Notes under the pieces: model-generated
What the model was told of the DNA's origin: nothing
Seen by the model: the letters and a program-made list of their open reading frames with translations, nothing else
The model's database searches: none
Part shown: positions 7,652-12,639 of the stretch, piece by piece
Position numbering within the stretch: position 1 is the first letter of the stretch
Layout: every line of letters begins with the position of its first letter
Source: CAYNJF01 sp964351745
GTDB lineage: Bacteria > Pseudomonadota > Gammaproteobacteria > Berkiellales > Berkiellaceae
Assembly: GCA_964351745.1 (NCBI GenBank)
Contig: CAYGPI010000075.1
Span: 1 to 12,639 of the forward strand
Length of the DNA: 12,639 nt
Direction: 5' to 3'
Position numbers and translations under genes: made by a program

Positions 7652-8107
7652 TTAACGTTTAGAGTATTGCTCAACTTTACGAGCTTTACGGAACCCAACT
7701 TTCTTACGTTCAACTTTACGAGAGTCACGAGTTACATAACCCGCACCACGTAAAATTGCACGCCAAGTTTTAGCACCTTCGCCGCTTTCACTGTCATCGC
7801 CATCAACGATATCAACCGAATTGGCTTCATCGTAGTTTAATAAAGCTCGAGTGATGCCATGACGAATAGCTCCAGCTTGCCCCATAGGGCCACTACCGAA
7901 GACATTAACTTTGATATCAAATTTTTTTGATACTTCAAGTAGCTCTAAAGGTTGGCGAACTACCATGTGAGCAGAAATACGCCCACCAAAGTAATCTTCC
8001 ATTTTGGTATCATTTACGGTGATATCGCCTTGGCCAGGTTTCATATAAACACGTGCTACACATGTTTTACGACGACCTGTACCCATATATGTGTCTTGTT
8101 GAGACAT
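7652..8107 (-). CDS. rpsI: 30S ribosomal protein S9 (uS9) with an acidic insertion
   Basis: uS9 sits in the head of the small ribosomal subunit, and its C-terminal tail reaches the P-site tRNA. The product has 151 residues, against about 130 in E. coli. Clear landmarks are YMGTGRRKT near the start, GGRISAHMVVRQPLE, GQAGAIRHGITRALL, VTRDSRKVERKKVGFRKAR, and the conserved final SKR. The extra length is one block of about 19 residues (95-113, bases 7769-7825) between YDE and TWRAILRGAG; it is rich in Asp, Glu, Ser and Gly. E. coli passes directly from YDE to the equivalent helix. The frame is intact on both sides, so the block is not a frameshift. The gene is second in the operon, 25 bases after rplM, with GGAAGA as a plausible ribosome site. 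Confidence 0.96.
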   Translation of the reverse strand: MSQQDTYMGTGRRKTCVARVYMKPGQGDITVNDTKMEDYFGGRISAHMVVRQPLELLEVSKKFDIKVNVFGSGPMGQAGAIRHGITRALLNYDEANSVDIVDGDDSESGEGAKTWRAILRGAGYVTRDSRKVERKKVGFRKARKVEQYSKR

Positions 8108-8132
8108 AGTTTATCTTCCAACTTAATGTAAG

Positions 8133-8549
8133 TTAACTGGTAATCTGCCCTTGATGCGGATGCTCAGATCCAGCGTAAACATGAAGCTTACGATACATCT
8201 GACGACCTAGAGGACCTTTTGGCAGCATTCTTTTGACAGCTAGCTCAATAATTCCTTCCGGGTTCTTTTCACGCATTTCGGCTAAAGTTCTTTCCTTAAG
8301 GCCACCAGGATAACCTGTATGACGATAATAGATCTTATCTTGCTCTTTGTTGCCTGTAGCTCCTACTTCTTTAGCATTAATCACTACAACACTATCCCCA
8401 GTATCAGCATGGGGTGTATATATAGGTTTATGCTTACCTTGTAGAAGGTGGGCAATTTTAGTACTCAGCCTACCAATTGGCTGACCTTTGGCATCAATAA
8501 CATGCCATTCACGATATATATCGCTTGGTTTTGCAGAGAATGTTTTCAT
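8133..8549 (-). CDS. rplM: 50S ribosomal protein L13 (uL13)
   Basis: uL13 is an early-assembling protein of the large ribosomal subunit. The 138-residue product (142 in E. coli) begins MKTFSAKP like its relatives and contains WHVIDAKGQPIGRLST, GKHKPIYTPHADTGD, the VTGNK-equivalent ATGNKEQDKIYYRHTG, and MLPKGPLGRQMYRKLHVYAG. The carboxyl end is slightly shorter than in E. coli. It is the first gene of the rplM-rpsI operon, the standard bacterial pairing. A strong promoter lies about 55 bases upstream. The ribosome site AAGGAG directly abuts the ATG with no spacer; a second purine run, TGGAG, lies 10 bases before the start and may be the one used. Confidence 0.97.
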   Translation of the reverse strand: MKTFSAKPSDIYREWHVIDAKGQPIGRLSTKIAHLLQGKHKPIYTPHADTGDSVVVINAKEVGATGNKEQDKIYYRHTGYPGGLKERTLAEMREKNPEGIIELAVKRMLPKGPLGRQMYRKLHVYAGSEHPHQGQITS

Positions 8550-8603
8550 CTCCTTGCGGCTCCAGGTGATGATAGTTTTTAATAGTATCTGTTTAGTCGA
8601 CGG

Positions 8604-8632
8604 ATTATACTAGAGCAAAAGCATTCTGGCAA
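8604..8632 (-). promoter_or_regulatory. rplM: Sigma70 promoter of the rplM-rpsI operon
   Basis: On the minus strand TTGCCA (8632-8627), a 17-base spacer and a perfect TATAAT (8609-8604) precede rplM. The -35 box begins one base after the stop codon of the upstream ferredoxin gene. This is the strongest promoter match in the window, as expected for ribosomal protein genes. Confidence 0.8.
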
Positions 8633-8633
8633 A

Positions 8634-8969
8634 TCAGTCGGCATCTTTATTTAAAGTATTTGATAATTTAAGCCGATCAACGACTTCCTCATTAATAAGG
8701 TGAGATTGAATTATCTCATCAATATCATCTACTGTGGCGTAATTATACCAGATTGCTTCCGGATATATGACCATTACAGGTCCCTCTGAGCATCTACCCA
8801 TACAGCCAGCTGAATTAACCCTGATTTTTTCAGGTCCGACTAGATTTAACTCTTTAAGCTTTTGCTTAGCATATAATCTAAGAGCACTTGCATGACTTGC
8901 TTCGCAACCTCTTTTTCCATTGCTACGCGCATTCGTACAAAAGAAAACGTGCTTTTCATAATAAGCCAT
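8634..8969 (-). CDS. Thioredoxin-like [2Fe-2S] ferredoxin
   Basis: A 111-residue cytoplasmic protein of the thioredoxin-fold (Shethna-like) [2Fe-2S] ferredoxin family. It starts KHVFFCTN and has four cysteines in the family spacing: C11, C22, C56 and C60 (GCEAS and SAGCMGRCSEGP). The stretch GPVMVIYPE follows, with a terminal WYNYATVDDIDEIIQSH that matches the YxxVTxEDVxEII end of the family. The likely role is single-electron transfer; the partner is unknown. The start is supported by GGGGGC eight bases upstream. It ends one base before the -35 of the rplM promoter, so it may read through into that operon. It is divergent from the GlcF-like iron-sulfur gene, 112 bases away. Confidence 0.88.
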   Translation of the reverse strand: MAYYEKHVFFCTNARSNGKRGCEASHASALRLYAKQKLKELNLVGPEKIRVNSAGCMGRCSEGPVMVIYPEAIWYNYATVDDIDEIIQSHLINEEVVDRLKLSNTLNKDAD

Positions 8970-9081
8970 ATTGCCCCCATTAATGTCAGCCGGGATATTA
9001 TATAAAATTACAAGCCAGGAGGCTAGACAAAAGTTGAAAAGCCTGTCAATGTGACATCCATAGGTTTACTCAAGGTTATCA

Positions 9082-10362
9082 ATGTCAAAATTAAACGATC
9101 TGGCAAAAAATAAATCCATTGATAACTTGGCAGACCAGTGCGTGAAATGCGGCTTATGCCTCCCTCACTGCCCTACCTATGATCTTACTGGTGACGAAAG
9201 TGAATCACCTCGAGGGCGAATTGCCTTAATGCAAGCCTTAGCAAAAAAAGAACTAGAGCCAAGCAAAAAAGTTGTCGACCATTTAGAGCATTGTTTAAGC
9301 TGCCGACATTGTGAAAGAGTGTGCCCTGCCCACGTCAAGTACGGAGAGCTTCTTAATTTATCTAGAAGTGCTTTGCAGCAAACCCCTGGCAAGCCTATCC
9401 GAGTGGGTTTAAAAACAAAGCTATTATCTAAAATCGTGCAAAGCCGTCGTTCAATAGTGTTTGCAGGCCAATTACTTTGGATAATTCAAAGATCAGGCTT
9501 ACGCCATATTACGCGATGGACCGGCATCACAAAAATTCTAGGGCTAAGCCCTATGGATAAGCTGCTACCGCCTGTTCCAAGCCAGAAGGCATTTCATAAG
9601 GAATATCAAAGTCTATCTCCTGAAATCGGAACTATCAGTTTATTTTTAGGTTGCCTTAGCCGTTGGTGCGACAGAGAAACCGCACAAGCTACAATTTTTG
9701 CTTTAAATTATTGTGGTTATAAGGTTGTGATCCCTAAAGATCAAGGCTGCTGCGGAGCTATGGCAATGCATCAAGGACATGAAGAAGTAGCCCAATCTCT
9801 TATATCCAAAAACATAAAGGTCTTTAAGCAAACGTCCATTGACAAAATCGTCACTACAGCAAGTGGATGTGCCAGTATGCTAAAAGAGTCACACCAACAC
9901 TTACAAGATGAACAATACCGCAACTTCAGTGATAGAATTACTGATATCAGTCACTTTATCTTAGATAAAATTGATACGAACAAGCTTACAAACTTAGACA
10001 TTAAAGTAGCCCTTCATACTCCATGTACCTTGAAAAATGGCATGAGGGAGTCTGAATCTGCCATACAATTACTTAAATTAATCCCTAAATTAGAATCATT
10101 TAGTATCACAGAAAAAGACACTTGCTGTGGGTCTGCTGGCAGTTATATGATAGAAAACCCTATATGGGCGACAAAACTAGTCAATAAAGTACTTAATGAA
10201 CTTAATGAACTTAAAACAAATGTAGACTACATCGCAACCTCTAATATAGGATGTGCATTACACCTACGACAAGCGCTCAATCTACGAAAACAACCCATTA
10301 AGGTTGTTCACCCGATTGTTTTATTGGCTATGTCACTAGGTTGGAAAGCAAAAAGCCGTTAA
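9082..10362 (+). CDS. glcF: GlcF-like iron-sulfur oxidoreductase subunit (glycolate oxidase Fe-S subunit family)
   Basis: A 426-residue protein (407 in E. coli GlcF). Two 4Fe-4S ferredoxin motifs lie near the amino end: C20, C23, C26, C30 (CVKCGLCLPHCP) and C71, C74, C77, C81 (CLSCRHCERVCP). Two cysteine-rich CCG domains follow: GCCGAMAMHQGH near residues 226-238 and TCCGSAGSY near residue 350. PRGRIALMQAL between the ferredoxin motifs is typical of GlcF. In the glycolate oxidase complex GlcF passes electrons from the flavoproteins GlcD and GlcE to the membrane quinone pool. Neither partner is present here, so an unlinked glcDE or another FAD-linked oxidase partner must be assumed. LutA and GlpC share the CCG domains, but the length and double ferredoxin block favour GlcF. 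The start has AAGG seven bases upstream. Confidence 0.85.
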   Translation: MSKLNDLAKNKSIDNLADQCVKCGLCLPHCPTYDLTGDESESPRGRIALMQALAKKELEPSKKVVDHLEHCLSCRHCERVCPAHVKYGELLNLSRSALQQTPGKPIRVGLKTKLLSKIVQSRRSIVFAGQLLWIIQRSGLRHITRWTGITKILGLSPMDKLLPPVPSQKAFHKEYQSLSPEIGTISLFLGCLSRWCDRETAQATIFALNYCGYKVVIPKDQGCCGAMAMHQGHEEVAQSLISKNIKVFKQTSIDKIVTTASGCASMLKESHQHLQDEQYRNFSDRITDISHFILDKIDTNKLTNLDIKVALHTPCTLKNGMRESESAIQLLKLIPKLESFSITEKDTCCGSAGSYMIENPIWATKLVNKVLNELNELKTNVDYIATSNIGCALHLRQALNLRKQPIKVVHPIVLLAMSLGWKAKSR

Positions 10363-10373
10363 ATCTTTAGAAC

Positions 10374-10402
10374 TTGCTAAAAATTTGTGCTAAGGTTATA
10401 AC
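10374..10402 (+). promoter_or_regulatory. Sigma70 promoter of the histone-tailed HU gene
   Basis: TTGCTA (10374-10379), a 17-base spacer and TATAAC (10397-10402) lie about 35 bases upstream of the start codon. The -35 begins 12 bases after the glcF stop, so the HU gene has its own promoter. Confidence 0.65.
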
Positions 10403-10436
10403 GATCAATCAGCTATAGTGTTACAAGGAGAGGAAC

Positions 10437-11012
10437 ATGGCGGCCCGTAAAAAAACCACCACCAAAAAAGCAGCACCTAAGAAAAAAGTTACAGCCAAAA
10501 AGAAGTCTACAGCTAAGAAAAAAGTTGCTAAGAAGAAAACTGTAACTAAAAAGAAAGCAACCGCTAAAAAAGCAACCGTCCGCAAGACTGTTGCGAAGAA
10601 AAAAGCACCTGCTAAGAAGAAAACTGCAGCAAAGCGCAAAGCTCCAGCTAAGAAAAAGGCAACAGCTAAGAAAGCAGCTAGCTCAGCGCCTATTTCTGTT
10701 GGCAAAAAACCATTTACTAAGTCACAATTAGTTGGTAGCTTGTCTGAACAAACAGGCGTAAGCAAAAGTGAAGTAAGCTCTGTGTTGGATGCTCTTGGTG
10801 GCGTCATTAATAGTCATGTTATGAAGAAAGGACCAGGCGCATTCTCTATGCCAGGCCTTTTCAAAATAGTGATTAAAAACAAGCCTGCTGTCCCTTCACG
10901 TATGGGTACTAACCCATTCACTGGCGAAAAAATGAAGTTCAAAGCAAAACCAGCTTCTCGTCAAGTGAAAATCCGTCCATTGAAAAACTTAAAAGAGATG
11001 GCTGCCAAATAG
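10437..11012 (+). CDS. HU-family DNA-binding protein with histone H1-like lysine/alanine tail
   Basis: A 191-residue protein in two parts. Residues 1-81 are a low-complexity tail of K, A, T, V and P with about 35 lysines and no acidic residue, in irregular repeats such as AKKK, APAKKK and ATAKK. This is the composition of eukaryotic H1 tails and of the bacterial Hc1, AlgP and BpH1-like proteins. Residues about 92-191 are an HU/IHF-type domain: FTKSQLVGSLSEQTGVSKSEV for the helical dimer part, then the DNA-binding arm RMGTNPFTGEKM with its NP, and KPASRQVKIRPLK. Expected role: bending and compacting DNA in the nucleoid, with the tail adding non-specific binding. The start has a strong ribosome site (GGAGAGG). 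It has its own promoter and a terminator about 20 bases after the stop. Confidence 0.9.
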   Translation: MAARKKTTTKKAAPKKKVTAKKKSTAKKKVAKKKTVTKKKATAKKATVRKTVAKKKAPAKKKTAAKRKAPAKKKATAKKAASSAPISVGKKPFTKSQLVGSLSEQTGVSKSEVSSVLDALGGVINSHVMKKGPGAFSMPGLFKIVIKNKPAVPSRMGTNPFTGEKMKFKAKPASRQVKIRPLKNLKEMAAK

Positions 11013-11032
11013 TATTAGCAGCTGCTCAACTT

Positions 11033-11061
11033 AATAAGGCCCTTTTAGGGCCTTATTTTTT
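11033..11061 (+). terminator. Rho-independent terminator after the HU gene
   Basis: An 11-base-pair hairpin AATAAGGCCCT / AGGGCCTTATT with a TTT loop is followed by a T run up to 11061. The arms are perfectly complementary. It ends 10 bases before the tas start codon, so it lies in the immediate leader of the next gene. Confidence 0.92.
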
Positions 11062-11070
11062 GGGAGTTTT

Positions 11071-12114
11071 ATGAGATTCAAAGCTTTAGGCACATCAAAC
11101 ATTCAGGTAAGCGCGATTTGTCTTGGCACGATGACTTGGGGCGAGCAAAATACGCAAGCACAAGCTTTCGAGCAGATGGACTTGGCATTGGATCAAGGAA
11201 TCAACTTCTTCGATACGGCAGAGTTATACCCAGTTTTGCCAAGCAAAGAGACTTACGGAAAGAGCGAAGAGATTATTGGAAATTGGTTATCCTTACATCA
11301 ATGTAGAGATAAAATTGTTTTAGCTTCAAAAGCAGCAGGCCCTGGTCGCACTTATTCAGCTCTTAAATACATTCGTGGTGGCCCCAAATTTAGCGCTCAA
11401 CAACTTCAACAGGCTCTAGATGCAAGTCTAAAGCGCCTTAAAACTGATTATATCGATCTATATCAACTCCATTGGCCAGAGCGAAACACCAATATTTTTG
11501 GCGTACTTGGATTCACGCCTTCTCACCATGAGTTTTATCATCCTTTTGATGAAGTGCTACAAGCGCTCCAATCTTTTGTACAACAGGGCAAGATAAGAGC
11601 TATCGGGGTTTCTAATGAAACGCCCTGGGGCATGATGCAGTATTTAAAGTCTGCTGATAGCAATCTACCAACCATTGCTAGCATTCAAAACCCTTACAAT
11701 CTACTTAACCGAACTTTTGAAATAGGATTGGCAGAGATATCTCATCGAGAGCAAGTTGCTTTTTTAGCTTATTCCCCTCTAGCTTTTGGAACCCTGACCG
11801 GGAAGTACTTATATGAAAAAATGCCAGCCAAAGCTCGACTAGCTGTTTTCCCAGCTTACAAAAGGTACACCAGCGAAATCAGTCGTCGCTCTATTGAGAA
11901 TTATGTGAGATTGGCTGATGAATTTAATTTATCCCCAGCTCAAATGGCTTTAAGTTTTGTTACTAGCCGGCCTTTTGTAACCAGTAGTATTATTGGCGCA
12001 ACCACGATAGCTCAGCTTAAGGAGAATATAAACAGTATACATATTACCTTGCCTGAAGGTTTACTAGCAAAAATAGAAGCGATCCACTTAAGCAGCCCCA
12101 ACCCTACCCCCTGA
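11071..12114 (+). CDS. tas: NADP(H)-dependent aldo-keto reductase, Tas family
   Basis: A 347-residue TIM-barrel oxidoreductase, almost the length of E. coli Tas (346), which it follows along its whole length. It has LGTMTWGEQN near residue 18 (GTMTFGEQN in E. coli), FFDTAELYPV with the catalytic D48 and Y53, K87 in the LASKA strand, and H134 in YQLHWPER. Further on come IGVSNETPWGMM, IQNPYNLLNR, AYSPLAFGTLTGKY for cofactor binding, and SIIGATTIAQLKENI. The AKR tetrad is therefore complete. Tas was named for complementing tyrosine auxotrophy in E. coli, but its physiological substrate is not settled. The ribosome site GGGAG sits four bases from the ATG, directly behind the T run of the HU terminator. 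No separate promoter is obvious in between, so expression may come from read-through or from within the HU gene. Confidence 0.94.
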   Translation: MRFKALGTSNIQVSAICLGTMTWGEQNTQAQAFEQMDLALDQGINFFDTAELYPVLPSKETYGKSEEIIGNWLSLHQCRDKIVLASKAAGPGRTYSALKYIRGGPKFSAQQLQQALDASLKRLKTDYIDLYQLHWPERNTNIFGVLGFTPSHHEFYHPFDEVLQALQSFVQQGKIRAIGVSNETPWGMMQYLKSADSNLPTIASIQNPYNLLNRTFEIGLAEISHREQVAFLAYSPLAFGTLTGKYLYEKMPAKARLAVFPAYKRYTSEISRRSIENYVRLADEFNLSPAQMALSFVTSRPFVTSSIIGATTIAQLKENINSIHITLPEGLLAKIEAIHLSSPNPTP

Positions 12115-12122
12115 ACAAAGAA

Positions 12123-12141
12123 AGCCCGCATATAGCGGGCT
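12123..12141. terminator. Hairpin terminator between tas and the double-glycine peptide gene
   Basis: Stem AGCCCGC / GCGGGCT with an ATATA loop. On the minus strand it is followed by TTCTTTG, a fair U tract, so it most likely ends the small peptide gene. On the plus strand no T run follows, but it may still help to end tas. Confidence 0.7.
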
Positions 12142-12161
12142 GCCTCGTTACTTTCAAGAGA

Positions 12162-12395
12162 TTACGCTTCGGCGCTAAAATAGTTTATAGCCGTTTGAAC
12201 GCCATAGTACCCTAAAGCTCCCAAAGCTGTACCTCCAGCACCCCATAGCAACGCTTGAGATGAAAGCCAACCAGCGCCTCGACTCCATTGGAGACCAGCT
12301 CCTAACAGCCCGCCGCCAGCTGATACTGGTAAAATTTTCCAGTCAAATTCGCCACCTGAAATTGTATTTAGTTCTTTTGATTGTAGTTGTCTCAT
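12162..12395 (-). CDS. Double-glycine leader peptide, bacteriocin/microcin-like precursor
   Basis: A 77-residue precursor. Residues 1-15, MRQLQSKELNTISGG, fit the double-glycine leader pattern (L4, E8-L9, I12, G14-G15) cut by C39-peptidase ABC exporters. Cleavage would release 62 residues. The mature part begins EFDWK and is then rich in Gly, Ala, Leu and Trp, with several GxxxG-type spacings (SAGGGLLGAG, WGAGGTALGALGYYG). This is the make-up of membrane-acting class II bacteriocins such as the Blp/IIc group. It contains no cysteine, so lanthionine or disulfide bridges are excluded. The ribosome site AAGGAG lies seven bases before the ATG. A hairpin terminator follows. No exporter or immunity gene can be seen inside the window, though a truncated membrane-protein gene lies just upstream on the same strand. 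Activity is inferred, not shown; a quorum-type signal peptide is an alternative. Confidence 0.72.
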   Translation of the reverse strand: MRQLQSKELNTISGGEFDWKILPVSAGGGLLGAGLQWSRGAGWLSSQALLWGAGGTALGALGYYGVQTAINYFSAEA

Positions 12396-12469
12396 GACAC
12401 TCTCCTTGATTTGTTCTAACTTAATCTTTAGCTACCATGGCCTTCCATTGGCTCAATATTCACTAAAAA

Positions 12470-12639
12470 CTAACTACTTGACACCATTATTGGCGTTGGA
12501 ACCGGCTTACTGGGCTTATAGTGACGCATCAAGATGACAACGAAACCAAATATCACAGTTATACTCGCTAACCAACTTGTAGATTGTAGAGGATGATGCT
12601 CAATATTGGCAACTTGGTAAAAGATAACAGCACTGGCAT
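12470..12639 (-). CDS. C-terminal end of an unidentified membrane protein (5' end outside window)
   Basis: On the minus strand one frame is open from the right edge to a TAG at 12472-12470, giving about 55 residues. It contains one clear hydrophobic helix, WLASITVIFGFVVILM, followed by the basic RHYKPSKP and a short tail ending MVSSS. The other two frames close after at most about 23 codons. The topology suggests a C-terminal transmembrane helix. The family is not recognised. It lies 74 bases upstream of the double-glycine peptide on the same strand, so the two could share a transcript. No strong promoter is visible in that gap. Confidence 0.5.
   Translation of the reverse strand, partial: ASAVIFYQVANIEHHPLQSTSWLASITVIFGFVVILMRHYKPSKPVPTPIMVSSS

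Noticed and set aside
10421..10807. Minus-strand open frame of 128 codons rich in Phe, Leu and Ala, looking like a membrane protein
   Set aside because: It is the complement of the lysine-rich tail (AAA/AAG codons read as TTT/CTT) of the HU fusion gene, which has clear homology, a promoter and a ribosome site.
12428..12463. Possible 11-codon reading frame (GTG start) between the truncated membrane gene and the peptide gene
   Set aside because: No ribosome site, very short, and only follows the preceding stop in the same frame.
12443..12466. A 24-base segment that matches 5723-5744 nearby (21 of 24 bases, core ATTGGCTCAATAT)
   Set aside because: One copy is inside the membrane-protein gene and the other in an intergenic stretch. 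Without further copies it cannot be told apart from chance or a tiny old duplication.

Overview
The window looks like chromosomal DNA from an AT-rich gammaproteobacterium. The ribosomal proteins, the E. coli-type riboflavin synthase and the Tas-type aldo-keto reductase all read as gammaproteobacterial. A J-domain protein with a basic tail, an HU protein with a histone H1-like tail and a giant beta-helix surface protein would suit a host-associated lineage such as the Legionellales. That placement is inference; no rRNA gene is present to settle it.

Layout. Positions 1-4138 (minus) are one open reading frame running off the left edge. It encodes a giant parallel beta-helix protein made of two tandem CSLREA-type modules, with a third probably starting just outside. 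A 345-base gap follows, then a J-domain protein (plus, 4484-5275) convergent with a conserved two-helix membrane protein (minus, 5336-5956). Riboflavin synthase (6095-6721) overlaps by 20 bases a methyltransferase carrying a predicted signal peptide (6702-7553). A strong two-way terminator at 7603-7632 separates this pair from the convergent rplM-rpsI operon (minus, 7652-8549). Upstream of that operon lies a small [2Fe-2S] ferredoxin-like gene (minus), divergent from a GlcF-like iron-sulfur protein (plus, 9082-10362). Next come the histone-tailed HU protein, a terminator, and the tas gene (plus). The right end (minus) holds a small peptide with a double-glycine leader and the 3' end of an unidentified membrane protein.

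How the genes relate. Most are independent units of one to two genes. The housekeeping core (ribosomal proteins, riboflavin synthase, Fe-S proteins, Tas) is interspersed with accessory genes that look secreted or interaction-related: the beta-helix protein, the exported methyltransferase, the J-domain protein and the bacteriocin-like peptide. The points most worth checking are the double-glycine peptide, a 19-residue acidic insertion in ribosomal protein uS9, the methyltransferase with an export signal, and the recently duplicated CSLREA beta-helix modules. No tRNA, rRNA, CRISPR array, insertion sequence or transposase was seen.
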